Positions 1 to 11,831 of a stretch of 64,000 bases of DNA are shown here, in pieces (position 1 is the stretch's first letter; each line of letters begins with the position of its first letter). The DNA comes from Yponomeuta sedellus (lineage: Eukaryota; Arthropoda; Insecta; Lepidoptera; Yponomeutidae): assembly GCA_934045075.1 (NCBI GenBank), contig OW203738.1:4331487-4395486 (forward strand). Reading direction: 5' to 3'. A program made the position numbers and the translations under genes. The notes beneath the pieces are model-generated. The model saw nothing but the letters and a program-made list of their open reading frames with translations. It was not told the origin of the DNA and made no database searches.

Positions 1-490
1 TCAAGATGTCAAAGCTACATAAGAATGCTGCAAGTTGATTGACACATGCCTCCTGCAACACTTTCCTACAAAATATTCGACAGGAAACCAAATCTCACAC
101 CCTGTCAAAACCTGTTTAGCTTTGCGTTTTCAATTACACCAGTGCAACCTCATATCTACATATCTAGAAAAGTTACCTAGTTGAATTTTGGCAAGTCACT
201 CGTGACGTTAATACACCAGATCTACGGCATGTATAGTCGAGATACAACCAAACTTAACACATGTGAACTATAATCGGTTACGCCAAGGGCGAGTTTGCAA
301 TAAAAACATAAATGTTGAGCAGCTGTCAACTGTACGCTGGCGCGTCAACAACTAATTATACCATTTCCGCAACAAACAGAGGCGTAAAACAGAGTAGAGA
401 AAGAAACAACAATCTGTTGCAGACTACACCTAGGCCTGTCTCATAGAACTACAATTCATGGTCTATTATGTATGACGCGGTAGCGACAAT
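1..490. other. Intronic sequence, nothing recognised
   Basis: This is AT-rich sequence with no exon, RNA gene or repeat that I can identify. It probably lies inside intron 2 of the NPC1-like gene on the minus strand, whose exon 2 is at 13343-13453. No NPC1-like third exon was seen anywhere in 1-13342. Confidence 0.4.
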
Positions 491-611
491 ACACACTCGC
501 TCTTGAGCCCGAGAGTATATAATTCGTTGCGGGTTTTACACAACGGCACTATGGGTCGTCCTGTGAAATTCGCAACGTAAGATAAACTCGCTGGCTCTCA
601 GGCGAGTGTGT
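491..611. repeat. Fold-back element (MITE-like)
   Basis: Imperfect terminal inverted repeats begin acacactcgc (491-500) and end gcgagtgtgt (602-611). The similarity continues inward through the TTGCG/CGCAA blocks near 536 and 571. The short open frames here are products of the palindrome. No clear target-site duplication is visible. Confidence 0.5.
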
Positions 612-1027
612 GCCTGAAAGTTTGTGAAGATTTCGACGGCCTCATCATTTTCATGATGGTATTTTTTCGATTCTGCGATGCCCGATATGTCCGATTTCGT
701 TTCTGTGGTGATAAAATACATATTTTACATGATCGCCGCTTGCCAACAACGCGTTTCAAAAAATGTGTAAAATACACACTGTGCCAATGCCAAAGGGCTA
801 CCATAACATAAAATATTAATGAGATGGTAGTATAACATTATTAAATTAAGAAATTCCTTCGGCTTACTTTAATTGAAAATTGAACCAAACTGAACCGTGA
901 CGCTGGAGTCCAGTCGGTCGGTGACGCCGAAACGCGAATTCTCGTCTCCAGATTCAGACGTCATCACCCAAATTTAGAAAACCAATTAGAACTTTTCACC
1001 TCCCTCGGACATAAGAACACCACTTTA

Positions 1028-1700
1028 TTTTAGGGTTCCGTAGTCAACCAAGAACCCTTATAGTTCATGTCCGTCCGTCAGTGTCTGTTTCTCCGCGGCA
1101 TAACTCAGAAACGAGTAGTACCAGAAAGCTGAATTTTAACATAGATTTACATATTAATATCGCCGGCGAGACAGTAGATTTTTTTTACGAAAATCTCGTA
1201 AACTAGGAATGATTCTTTTAACCGGACTACGGCGGAACCCAAAAGGATGTTAATTTTTTTGACCAATAAGTATTTATGTACCATGTCCGATATTAAACAA
1301 TAATCAGATTTTGATAAATAATATCTCAATCGATTCGTTGTGTTACCGGGTGTGTTATAGGCTATGTAAACAGCATAAATCCAACATAAAATATACTAAA
1401 AGGGCAAAAATTTAAATAGTTTTTTTTTGTTCTTGTTTATCCAATCGTCGAATTTGTTAAAATAAATAATGTGAGTATAACAAAACTATTACTCCCAGAG
1501 ATCCGTTTGCAAATTATAAAGATTTGCAATAAAACATCATGTCAGTGGCACATATTATGAAGGCAAAAGAAAACTAAGTAGGCTAAGTTGAAACTAAAAA
1601 AAATTGTTGTATAAAGTAGATAGTTCTACGGAACCATATAATGCGCGTGATCCAACACCGTCTTAGCCGCAGGTTTTTTTTATAGTTTCGTACTTGACCT
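1028..1700. repeat. Interspersed repeat with GGGTTCCGTA ends
   Basis: The block opens with the motif gggttccgtag (from about 1032) followed by gtccgtccgtcag. It closes near 1626 with tctacggaacc, the reverse of the opening motif. A repeat starting this way is common in lepidopteran DNA, but I cannot name its class. The right boundary is approximate, and 1701-2340 shows nothing I recognise. Confidence 0.4.
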
Positions 1701-2344
1701 TCGACTCACTTATTTTTGCTTTACTTTTCACATAGATATACTTAAATAAATCGAAGTATGACGTCTTAGCCAAGCATGGCCAGTGGTTTTCTTCCAAAGC
1801 AATATAGTTACATAACTGATCCATATACCTAACACTACCTGTGTATTGCCGACAGCACTCAAGACCACAGGCAATTTACCTCTTTAGCTACACCGACGCA
1901 GCTTACTTAGTAAAATGAAAACCATCAGGCCCGTTTCCAGGTCAGTTCAGTTCAGTGATATGACATGGCATGTCTCAATTACTTTTATTACTTATATAGG
2001 GAAGAGCGGGTGATCGTGCTCTTCCACTATAAAGGGAAATTTCCCGCCAGGCAGATCGTATGCCTGGGGACGACCGGTCCAACTATTGTTAGTCGGACGT
2101 TATATTTATGCTATGTCATTGAAACACTTTGATTGCGCGATGCAGGAATATTGGAGTTTGTAGTGCGCGTGCAGAGTTGACATGTGCTCGCCACACTTAC
2201 TATGAAAGTTGTTCAAGCCTCCTAACCAACCACTAAGTGTATAAATTGAGTCACATAAACTAACTTTTGATAGTATCTCCAGAGTGTCTGAGTGACTGAG
2301 GTGTTCAAATACATCAGCTCTTAAAATTGCCCATCCGCGGAGAT

Positions 2345-2440
2345 ATTTTTTTATGTAGCCTCTAAACATCCCGCTGTAGAGTACAGGCCTTCTCGCAGAG
2401 AGAGTATGGGCTTAACCGCCACGTGAGTCCACCGCGGAAT
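2345..2440 (-). repeat. SINE-tail fragment, family D
   Basis: The fragment reads tttatgtagcctctaaacatcccgc, then aggccttctcgcagag and tatgggcttaa. It shares this order with copies at 21900-22060, 34541-34855 and 41168-41300. The 34541 copy carries a tRNA-like head, which gives the orientation. Here the head is missing. Confidence 0.5.
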
Positions 2441-2495
2441 AATAATAATGATTATAAAATAATAAAATAAAATAATAATAATTATTATTATTGAT
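2441..2495. repeat. AAT/ATT-rich microsatellite
   Basis: A run of aat, ata and att triplets. The open frame across it on the minus strand is low-complexity and not a gene. Confidence 0.8.
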
Positions 2496-2699
2496 ACTTT
2501 GTTGCACCATAAAATCGTACAACGCGGCGAACTTAACGCCATAAGCATTTTCTACCAGTCAACCGCAGGAGGTAACGAAAAAGATGGAGTGAAAAAAAAA
2601 AGGAAAAAGTAAAACAATATAGTAAAATGGTGTAATTAAATAAACTTACACTAATATGTGATGATGATGATTGGCCTTTTTTTGCATCTACCTACGTAA

Positions 2700-2945
2700 T
2701 GAGATTATTTATACAGCGTCCGGTGGTATCCTCACTCACACTAAGTGAGCGGGTGAAGGGACCAATCCGACGCTGTAGTGCCTGTGACATGGTTTTATAG
2801 ATGGTGTAGGCTTGCCCAGCACCTATACCATCCTGACAGCTTAGTCGGCCTAGCCCACAGGAAAGACTAGTCAATACGTGCGGAGCCAACCAAGCCGCGG
2901 GTTACCTCACGATGTTTTCCTTCAATATTAGCGTGTAGCGTGTAA
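2700..2945 (-). repeat. GC-richer interspersed repeat, family D-like
   Basis: This GC-rich block ends with the shared motif cctcacgatgttttccttc, also seen at 21501-21520, 22049-22069 and 34694-34711. It is likely a diverged member of the same SINE family. The minus-strand open frame has no recognisable domain. Confidence 0.35.
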
Positions 2946-3049
2946 CTTTTTGTAGTAGCAGTGTATGTTAATGCAGATTACAGTCTATGCGTGTATCGTG
3001 TGCATTTCACCAAATCCATTCAGTCATTTATGCGTCCATACGTACATAC

Positions 3050-3298
3050 TGTGTGTGGTGTCGGCCTAGAGAATAGCGCCAACCCAATTCTTCCCGCGAG
3101 TGTCGTAAAGGCGACTAAGGGACACAAACCGGGGGGTGGGCAGTACAAACTGCGATCCCCAACCCGCATGCCCAGCGTGGGGTTTATCGGCACTAACCCT
3201 TATGATGGCACAACCTTGCGCTATGGCGCTCATTAGGGGATGGCTATGTATGTCCAGCAGTGGACTAATATAGCCTGAACAAGAAGAAGAAAAAGAAG
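3050..3298 (+). mobile_element. LINE 3'-end fragment, GCAGTGGACTAATATAGCC type
   Basis: A 5'-truncated repeat ends in gtccagcagtggactaata, tagcctgaa and aagaagaagaaa. The same tail appears on the plus strand at 13057-13303 and on the minus strand at 8236-8490, 9082-9150, 31903-31982 and 35078-35130. The 8236 copy still codes for the C-terminal tail typical of lepidopteran endonuclease/RT LINEs (VGRPPTRW...), which assigns this tail to that element class. The open frames here are not host genes. Confidence 0.6.
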
Positions 3299-3639
3299 AT
3301 ATAATAAGGGTGTTTAAACAATCAGTTTTAAAGTTCACCACAGTAGAGCCGCACCGACTCGGAAGTTGAAGCATCGATGTCGGTCAATGTCGGGGCGAGG
3401 GCGCCAAGTCCACTCGTTTCTCGCCATAAATAAGCCTGCACTCTTTTAATATGCTTGTAAATATACCGAGGATGCAGGTGATTCAGTGTTAATTATAAAC
3501 ACTTGTGGAACCCTGTAATACGAAGACTTGTGGGCAACATGATCGGTAATACGGGCTGGCATTTATGACCTGGGTCTAATTTCTGTTAAAGCCTCGTGAC
3601 CGCTGGGTCCGACTGATCGGACTACACGGAATTTTTTTT

Positions 3640-4400
3640 GCTGTTGGTTCGATTCAGCGGAAGACAAGGACTTTTTTCCTGTTGGTTTGATTCATCGGAA
3701 GACACGGACTTTTTTCCCGTTTGTTCGATTCATCGGAAGTCAAGGACTTTTTTTTCCTGTTGGTTCGATTCATCGGAAGACACGGACTTTTTTTACCTGT
3801 TGGTTTGATTCATCGGAAGACACGGACTTTTTTACCTGTTGGTTCGGTTTATTGGACGACATGGGCTTTTTTCCTGTTCGTTCGATACATCGAAAGACAC
3901 GGACTTTTTTTCCTGTTTGTTCGATTCATCGGAAGTCACGGACCTTTTTTTGCCTGTTGGTTCGATTCATCGGAAGACACGGACTTTTTTTAAATGTTGG
4001 ATCGATTCATCGGAAGACACGGACGTTTTTTACCTGTTGGTTCGGTTCATTGGACGACATGGGTTTTTTCCTGTTGGTTCGATTCATCGGAAGACACGGA
4101 CTTTTTTCCCTGTTTGTTCGATTCATCGGAAGACACGGACTTTTTTACCTGTTGGTTCGATTCATCGGAAGACACGGACTATTTTACCTGTTGGTTCGAT
4201 TCATCGGAAGACACGGACTATTTTACCTGTTGGTTCGGTTCATTGCACGACATGGGCTTTTTTCCTGTTGGATCGGTCAAACAATCGAACTATACTGATC
4301 GGACGACGCGGATTATTTTTTCCTATTAGTTCGCTCAAAAAATCGGAATATAGTGATCGGACGACGTGGATAAATTTTTCCCTGTCAATTCGATTAACTT
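3640..4400. repeat. Minisatellite, ~39-41 bp unit, about 16-19 copies
   Basis: The unit runs roughly ggttcgattcatcggaag, acacggac, a T-run, then cctgtt. It recurs at near-regular spacing, with the gattcatcggaag core near 3690, 3727, 3768, 3808, 3923, 3963, 4003, 4080, 4121, 4160 and 4199. A variant unit (ggttcattggacgacatggg) appears near 3847, 4043 and 4226, which hints at a higher-order period of about five units. Units decay after 4270. Because the unit length is not a multiple of three, long open frames arise in all three plus frames (up to 203 codons). I treat them as artefacts. Confidence 0.9.
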
Positions 4401-4830
4401 AGTACGCTACGGCAGACCCGAACGCAGTCCGCTCAAACGCCTATGACGGTACAAAGCTCGCCGGAATCACCAGTTGTGCTATAAAGCACTAATAAAATCG
4501 AGGTGGTGTTTTTCACTACCTTTTTCCCTCATTGCGAACACGACCCAAAGGCAGCGTACATTGACCGTCAACAAACAGAATGAATGCATAAATTGTTAAC
4601 GTTGAAACTGGAAATAAATTACCGATAACTGAGGACCAAGGCAAGAGCAGATAGGCAAGTAAGAAGCTTAGGGATCGTCCGTTAATCTCGTGAGACTCTG
4701 TTAATCAAGACTTCGAAAAGACCAAGTTTGAATTTTTTTTTCATGGATGACCCCTTAGAACAATTTATAAGAATAGGCGTCTGGATGGATAGATAGACGG
4801 AATCTATAGAGACTCAAGCCCTAACGTAAT

Positions 4831-4879
4831 GAGTTCGATTTCAATCTTGGATCCCCAATCCAAGATTGAAATCGAACTC
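4831..4879. repeat. Perfect 22-bp palindrome with 5-base loop
   Basis: The arm gagttcgatttcaatcttgg+at (4831-4852) is matched exactly by its reverse complement at 4858-4879. The loop is cccca. No flanking element was recognised. 4880-5680 contains nothing that I can assign. Confidence 0.85.
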
Positions 4880-5685
4880 AGATTGTTTGCTATCCGAAGA
4901 TCGATTTACGATCTACATCCCAATAACAAAAAAGGCAGACGCAACCTTTTTTCGGGCATGGATTGCACTGCAATCTTTTTACTCCCGTAGGTTCCTTTCT
5001 ACGAAAAAAATTATATCAGTAGCAAGGTGTTATTTGAATGAAGATGAATATTTTATAATTTTTTCAAATATAAAAATGATTAACTACCTTTTTATTAAAA
5101 AACTGGTATTTTGTCACGGCACATATGTTTTATTCCGACTATTTAAAAAGCGTAAAATGTTTTGTCTGAACGGAAAGGAACGTTACTGACATGTTGGGCA
5201 CAGATATTGACAGACATCATAGAGTAACTAATATATTACAGACATCATGCGGCGGGATATCGGTGAAACCAATGAAGGTCTAGGTTTGTTTGTAAACGGA
5301 TAGGTTGTTGATACACAGAATCTGTCATAAAAGAACAGAGGTCTATCCATAATCTGTTATCCGACCTCCCGTCGATGGATTGTTTTCACAGATGGAGATT
5401 TCTATCCTTCGATAGATTATTGGGACACGCAACTACGAAAATGGATTGAATTCTCAATCTGGGATAGCTAAAAATTTATCAGGATTGGTTATTGGGTTCG
5501 GGCGTCAGATGTTAATGGTAAGAAGTGAAAGATATAGATTAAATAAAAATCTACATTACTCCCCCATGCTTGTCATTAGCCGGCCAGTAAACGGCCATTT
5601 CAGAGTACTTAGTTAAAAGTTATCATTGGTGTGTTTCACTGAAAGAACACGATTTTTACAAGTGCATCAGTACCTATTATTTATT

Positions 5686-5868
5686 TATATTTCCTGTCAG
5701 TAAATTTGGATATCATAACAGGTAAATCGGTACATGGAAATGATGATTCTAGAGAGATTCTAGTAAATACGACACGATTTTACATTTGCGTCATTTCCTG
5801 TCAGTAAATTTGGATATCATATCAATGGTAAGTTGCTAAATGGAAATGATGATTCTAGAGAAACAATA
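5686..5868 (+). repeat. Two-copy tandem repeat, ~115-bp period
   Basis: The string tttcctgtcagtaaatttgg followed by atatcata occurs near 5689 and 5804. In both copies a shared stretch ends atggaaatgatgattctaga. The copies differ by small changes between these anchors. Confidence 0.75.
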
Positions 5869-6262
5869 TTCTTTATTGTACAAGAGAAAAAAAAATTACC
5901 AAAATACAGTACGAATGGCGACCTTATTATATTTATTAATTTATTATACCTTGAATTTTAGATGTCACAAGGTTACTGGCTAGGAAACAATTCTGACGCC
6001 TAGCCACGCCTCACAGACACCATTACGAGGCTAACAAATAGGGCTCAGTATACAGTGAAGGTGTAAATGCCACTAAAAAGAATTAAAACAGGGCACGCCA
6101 CTGAAATTCAATAAAGAAGTGGATTTACTAACAAGCTAAAACAATCCACAATGTTATAAGTATATCATGGTGAGTTGCTACCCTGTTATAGAGCGCATAC
6201 GATCAAGAGACAGACAGAGAGAGTAACTATGTTTAAAAACATTTTTTAACTGTGTTTAATTT

Positions 6263-6753
6263 ATAAACCTATTTAGAGGCTAAAAATTTCACCCATGCCG
6301 GGATTCGAACCCGCAACCTCTGGCTATCCGTACCAGCGCTCTACCAATTGAGCCAATGGGCGACTCACGGCATCAGTGAAATTTCGAACCTCTTTACAAT
6401 ATTCTCTGTATTACGTACAGGCAGCGACATCTGACTTAAGCAAATTGCATTACTTACAGCCCCGACTACCTACTTTGCAGTTAGGTTTAACATCGGAACG
6501 TTATCACTGTACCCACATGATTACACTATTTTTATTTTTAATGCACTAACCCGTGCTAAGGAACAAATTTAAAAACCTATTTAGAGGCTAAAAATTTCAC
6601 CCATGCCGGGATTCGAACCCGCAACCTCTGGCTATCCGTACCAGCGCTCAACCAATTGAGCCAATGGGCGACTCACGGCATCAGTGAAATTTCGAACCTC
6701 TTTACAATATTCTCTGTATTACGTACAGGCAGCGACATCTGACTTAAGCAAAT
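6263..6753 (-). mobile_element. tRNA-headed SINE family A, tandem dimer with 12-bp TSD
   Basis: Two head-to-tail copies lie on the minus strand. Each carries a tRNA-like module with an A box (tggctcaattggtagagcg in sense) and a B box (ggttcgaatcccggc), then a tail ending gcctctaaataggtttt. The module centres are near 6330 and 6640. The copies are linked by a shared spacer containing cacgggttagtgcattaaaa. The whole dimer is bounded by an exact direct repeat, tgtgtttaattt, at 6251-6262 and 6754-6765. This means that it inserted as one unit. The heads are not functional tRNA genes: each sits inside a repeated unit. Confidence 0.85.
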
Positions 6754-6771
6754 TGTGTTTAATTTTTTATC

Positions 6772-6985
6772 GATCGATATCAACCCTTGTATGTCCCCAT
6801 CGCAGAAAGGTTAGGCCATATACTCCACCACGTGGGTCAATTCCGGGTTGGTGGAGGATTGTAAGACTGTGGCCTTACTGTCAGATGTTATCAAGCCGCC
6901 TCTAAGGCCCTGACATGGCTTGGCTTAACGACTGCCATTACATGACAGCCGGTACCAACGGCATGTCCAACTGTGTTATGCTAAG
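6772..6985 (-). mobile_element. 5S-headed repeat (family S), truncated copy
   Basis: Read on the plus strand, it begins atatcaacccttgtatgtcc and passes through the gttaggccatactccacc-like block and gggttggtggaggattgtaa. It ends at ctgacatggcttggcttaac and gacagccggtaccaacgg. This is the reverse complement of the body of the element at 36487-36858. The 5S-like head is absent here. It abuts the SINE dimer to its left. Confidence 0.65.
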
Positions 6986-6999
6986 CAGATTTTGCTAAG

Positions 7000-8230
7000 G
7001 GCTCGCTTAAATAAACCTCAATTAGAGGTTAAAGCGACCACTAGTTGCCGTTCAAAATACTTTTATTAACAAAAACAGGAATTTTTAGCTGATCGTTTAT
7101 CAAACATATAAAATTTTTGACAGTGTTCGTTAGCGAACGCCTCCGAAAGGGACCGAAAGGGACAGACTAATCGGCATGACGAAAGATTTTTAAATCCGCT
7201 TCCATAATGTGAGGACATTATGGATTACTTACAAAAAAAACCTATATTTCAGTAATAAACTAAGGTTTATAACGAACGTTAAGGCGATTTTTCTAAAATT
7301 ATTTTATATTTCTGGGAAAAGAGCGTCGAATCTGACGTCACGCCACATCGTAATCACTAGTAGTGACAAAAAAGCACGGGTGAAGTTTACCAATGTTATA
7401 CCAAAGCGTGACGTCACGCGGTGTGATGGGTGTTTCAGTCAAAACGACTGAAAACAGTATTGTAATCTTTTATTGTATTGAAAATATTGGTAATTTCTTT
7501 TTTTTTTTTTTTGTAAAACTAAATCAGTGTTTTAAATCTATTCAATCAATCTATTTTAATATGTAATTTTCCCTAACATTATTATATCTTTGGTTATTTG
7601 ATTTGATTCTTATGAAACTTTTTGTGTATATTTAGTAGGTCTGAGATTGGTCGTAGTCTAATTCATGTGGCCAAGCAACGCTCGCGGAATTAGCTAGCAA
7701 TAATAGTATTATCAGTCAAAAAAATCTATGCCATCCGTTTTCCTCAATCACGCATTTAAGGATGAACGGAGATAAAATATTTTTTTTTAAGTTTTAATTG
7801 GCATATTTTCGAGTCCACTTTATTTTACATGTCAAGGGGAAAGAAAATCGATCCACAATATACCAGCTCAAATGTATTGAAACAAATTGTTATACACGCT
7901 GATGGCTATCAATAGGAACACTACGTTTTAGCAAACACGAGTGATTTTAATCTCCTCTATTGCAATAACAACAAAACGTGACCTAGAACTATATGAAATA
8001 CGTAATGAAGCGCCTAAAATAACATCAGAAACACGGATTTGCAAACATTTTTTACAAGAGTAATCGGTAGGAGGTGTATTAGGCATATAAATTATAAATA
8101 ACGAAGGGATTCGGCCTCTCAAATTGAAATCACAAAAAGGCCAATGAGATGTTTTCTGCACAAATTTACAAAGCACTTGACAGATAGCGCTTACAGGCGT
8201 GTGCATACAAGAACAGAGACACGGTCAAAT
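7000..8230. other. Intronic sequence, mostly unassigned
   Basis: AT-rich sequence with a long T run near 7498-7513. Short matches to a stretch near 25040-25075 (ggtctgagattggtcgtagt, ctaattcatgtgg) suggest an old dispersed repeat at about 7630-7690. The plus frame at 7209-7451 and the minus frame at 7928-8206 show no domain or splice support. Confidence 0.4.
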
Positions 8231-8235
8231 TTTGC

Positions 8236-8490
8236 TTCTTCTTCTTCAGGTTATATGTTAGTCCACTGCTGGACACAGCCCTCTCCTAATGAGCGTCATA
8301 GTGCCCTGTCTTCAGCTTGCCGCATCCAGCATCTGCCGGCAGTTTTTCGCAGATCGTCATCCCATCTAGTCGGAGGGCGTCCTACACTACGTTTGCCGAG
8401 TCGCGGTCTCCACTCAGAAACACGTTTACTCCAACGGTTGTCGGTTTTGGCTAGATATGGCCAGCCCACTACCACTTTAGCTCGCTAATT
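8236..8490 (-). mobile_element. LINE fragment: RT C-terminal tail and 3' end
   Basis: Read on the minus strand, the block codes for the end of a LINE ORF2: a VVVGWPYLAKTDNRW-like stretch, then RPRLGKRSVGRPPTRWDDDL and a W-rich end (ALWRSLGE...VQQWT), followed by the tail with TCCACTGCTGGACA on the plus strand. The motif order is that of lepidopteran endonuclease/RT LINEs. The 5' part is missing. Confidence 0.75.
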
Positions 8491-8716
8491 CTCTAAGCTA
8501 TGTCGATAACTTTGAAAATTTAGCTTAGCACAGATTAATTTTGACAGCCGTATTCCGTTTCTTCTATGGCCAAGTCTGTAACCGCCATCTACAAATTGCT
8601 TTGTTATGTTGTTCTCAAAATGACTCATTGGCAGTCGATGTATATTTTTTGAAATTGCTTTATTTGTAAAAATGAACATTGTTTAAAAAGTAGAAGATTA
8701 ACAAAGACAGCTTTAT

Positions 8717-8798
8717 TTTTAAAAACCTATTTAGAGGCTAAAAATGCCTCCCATGCCGGGACTTGAACCCGCGACCTCTGGCTAACCGTGCGAGCCTT
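8717..8798 (-). mobile_element. SINE family A, truncated
   Basis: It matches the tail and tRNA-like module of the 6263-6753 SINE (aacctatttagaggctaaaa, then catgccgggacttgaacccg) and breaks off after ctggctaaccgtgcgagcc. The A-box half is lost. Confidence 0.75.
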
Positions 8799-9081
8799 AT
8801 ACACTAAGTATACTAAGTAAAAGTGTCATTAGACTAGCTTTAAAGATTTGTAAAAAAATGCGGAATAATATTAAAAACCTTCATATTAATAATTTTAAAC
8901 TAAAGCTTAAATCCACTCTGATTGACAAAGGTTATTATTCTATTGCAGACTATTTAAATGACAAGGAATTCTGGAAATAACTCTTGAGCTATTTTAAATA
9001 TGTACCTACAGGCTTTGTGCCATTTCATTTATTTATAGACTTTGACCTAGTAGAAATATTATTCAATGTTAGATTCGTCAT

Positions 9082-9150
9082 CAGGCTATACTAGTCCACT
9101 ACTGGACATAGCCCTACCTTGACGAGCGCCATAGCACCCTGTCTTCAGGT
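9082..9150 (-). mobile_element. LINE 3'-tail fragment
   Basis: A short piece (caggctatactagtccacta, ctggacatagccct, gcgccatagcaccctgtctt) matches the 8236-8490 LINE tail. Confidence 0.6.
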
Positions 9151-9599
9151 CGGTATATATTGTAATAGGTAGTGAATATATTTATATGATTTTTTTAACA
9201 AAATGTAGAGAACTTATACATCCGCCTACATTCCACAAATAAACGCTTTTATATTTGTAGTGAAGCCAGTTATCAGTTGACGTTCACATTTTTGTTGCAA
9301 ACCCGTCATTAACGTAACTGGTTAGAGTTCGTATATAAAGTTGATGTGCTCTCGAATGTACTTTTAATGCGTATAGTGTTTTTTTTAATCTCGTTCCGTG
9401 CGTATTAAAACCAGTACAGAGTTAGATTACGACTAAGTCGCATAATAGCTGTATTCAGGTGAACCCACCAAGGCGGACCAGCAGTGTTAATTTTTTACGT
9501 TGTATAACATAAACCACTCAGTCTGGCCGACCTCCATTTGTGATGATACTGATGTTTATGAGTGGTGAAATAAATGTACACAAAGCTATTTCGAGCTAT

Positions 9600-9710
9600 A
9601 TCAGCAACTCGAGTTCTTTTACGGATCTCCTCATTCACGTTCACGCAGTAAAACTCCCAACATAGCTCCCTCCGTTAGGCGTTGGGCGACCTTGCGGCCC
9701 AGCACCTTGA
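9600..9710 (-). mobile_element. LINE RT fragment (thumb/C-terminal region)
   Basis: On the minus strand it codes for KVLGRKVAQRLTEGAMLGVL followed by LRERE. This resembles the AQR..ERAMLGVSLRDR segment that sits just upstream of the C-terminal tail in lepidopteran LINE ORF2 proteins. The fragment is short and out of context. Confidence 0.55.
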
Positions 9711-10177
9711 TTAAGAAATTAACGGTCCCCGTTAATTTTTCCTTTTGATTATTACATAATACATATAAAACGGTAGCCGGCTCAATCTACTGGGCTAACG
9801 GGTCAGTCTACTGTACTATGTTTTTTTCTTATATAGCAGGACAGAAGGACCAAAACTGGGAAAACTAGTTACCTAATAAATGAATGGCGCCGTGGAACAC
9901 GCGGAATCGACATCATTTTTATGTTGATTAAAAGGATGTCGATCGATCGACAGATTTTAATGTTGACATTGTTCAACCTCAATAATGCCGTGCAAAAAGT
10001 AGATGAAATTAAATAAATTTATTTCAACGTAAAGAATTTACATTCTGTTTGCTGAATGTCAATGTACAATGTAAAATGTAAGTCGCTTCCTTCGGGCCGA
10101 GACATAGCACAATGACATTGCCGCTTAAGGCGGAATCAGACAGTGCACTTCGTCAATTTCTGCCTTATATACCGCAT

Positions 10178-10328
10178 GTCCGGGTTGGTGAAGGATTGTA
10201 AGGGCCTTAATGACAAAAGTTGTCCAACCCGAACTTGGCCCTCGTTGTAGAGTATGGCCTAACCTTCCTGCGATGCAGAAAGAGACCCGTGCCCCAGCAG
10301 TGGAGACATACAAGGGTTGATATCGAAA
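10178..10328 (+). mobile_element. 5S-headed repeat (family S), rearranged fragment
   Basis: 10178-10207 is a minus-orientation piece (gtccgggttggtgaaggatt). 10225-10328 is a plus-orientation piece ending gacatacaagggttgatatc. Together they form a fold-back of the element body. The open frames at 10125-10489 on both strands are repeat-derived. Confidence 0.6.
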
Positions 10329-10559
10329 TGTTACAAAACAGAATGAATAAGACATCGAAGTATGTCGTAAAAAGGTTACGAACGTTACAAAGTCCCCAAA
10401 TGAAAACATTTTTCGTACATTCAAAGATTCTACGAAATTCACCGGGTGCATTTCCACCCACCCCCGGGAAGGGTACCAGGAGAGAATAACATCTAGGTCA
10501 CTAGGCTGCGAGGCTGTTACAGAGTACTACTCCGCGAAAGCTATATTTAGACCCTGTGT

Positions 10560-11550
10560 GCTACGCTGACCTAGCAAAGAATGACGTCAGCAAGTGCAGT
10601 TTAAAACACTGTTTGAGGCTGGGTTCTCCGGCCGTAAACGTAAAATAGGTGTTCAAATATATTTTACGAGTACTCTCTAAAGGGTTGCGGTCGGATTTAT
10701 AAAAAACACGATTCCTCTAAAATACTTCTTACAGTCAGTTTATTAATCTATGCTTCCGTTTTTTCCCCTGCTATATAGAGTATTTTTATAATAAACTGCC
10801 TCTGAGCTGTGTTTGAAGGAGTTATGTTTTCATAACATTTTGTAAATGAATTTATTTTCCTTGCCAAATCTCCACAGACAATTTTAGACGCCGTGTTAAT
10901 TTAATGGATTATTTAATGGATTGTGTTTTTATAACTAAAGCTCATAGATTTTGAAATTTTATAATTACTTTTCAAAGTCTGATCCTGGTCCGTCTGTTAT
11001 TATTCATTAGGCATTTCTGTGATATCAATAATGTCTTCGTTTCATCATCGAAAAACACAGAATATTATTTATTTACCAACAGTTTAGCCAGAAATAGATA
11101 ACTGTGAGCCCTGCACTAGAAAACCTTGTATTGATCTGAGTATAAACTTGAAAGATTCGGTGTCAGTTTATTAAAACCATTACTACATAGTCTTTGGGCA
11201 AGGTAAAAAAACCGAGTGCTCAATTGCAATCCAAGTTAAAATGTATTTGAATTTTGTACGGACTTTGATTGCAATGTATTTTTATTTTTCACAAAAAAAA
11301 TCTTGTTCTATCATCGAGCACTTGTCTTTAACCATGGTGATGATCAGATAATATTACTACAGTAATAATTTTAGCACTATTGTCATCACGACTGAGCACG
11401 CAAAAGATCGTAAATTCAATTTGAACTAAGCATACTTACGTGTAGAGCAAAATAAATTAATGAAAAATCAGTAAGTTTTTTTAACTACAACTTTGAAAAC
11501 AGATATTTCAATAAAAGAAGCAAGAAATGAAATTAAAAAGTACTATTTTA
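10560..11550. other. Intronic AT-rich sequence, nothing recognised
   Basis: No exon-like frame, RNA gene or named repeat was seen. Confidence 0.4.
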
Positions 11551-11551
11551 A

Positions 11552-11705
11552 GCAGCGCAGAAACAGCGGCTTAATGAACGTTATACATAAGTCAAACTAG
11601 GTTTCCATTTCGAAATATAGAACATTTTGGAGGAAAAATGGACAAAATAAACCTCCAAATTTAGTCTTTTCAAAGTCCTTAATTAACAGAGTTGTACTGA
11701 CTTTA
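11552..11705 (+). repeat. Dispersed repeat family R1, copy 1
   Basis: It shares an ordered set of motifs with 17283-17440 and 55280-55420: agc(g/a)cagaaac(a/t)gcggct, a cattttgga block, and tagtcttttcaaagtccttaa. All three are on the plus strand. No coding capacity is seen and the class is unknown. Confidence 0.6.
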
Positions 11706-11831
11706 ATTAGCTCTGTAATTTTATTTTATCTTTAATTTTAAAAACAAACCGTCCATTAAATGGTAATATAAATTTATCTTATGTTAAACGAATAGACCTC
11801 TAGTAATGATAGAGAAACATTGGTGTAGTTA

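Noticed and set aside
3687..4402. Four long overlapping open frames (up to 203 codons) on the plus strand
   Set aside because: They read the 39-41 bp minisatellite in different frames. The repetitive RFIGRHGLF/HRKTRTFF patterns are translation artefacts.
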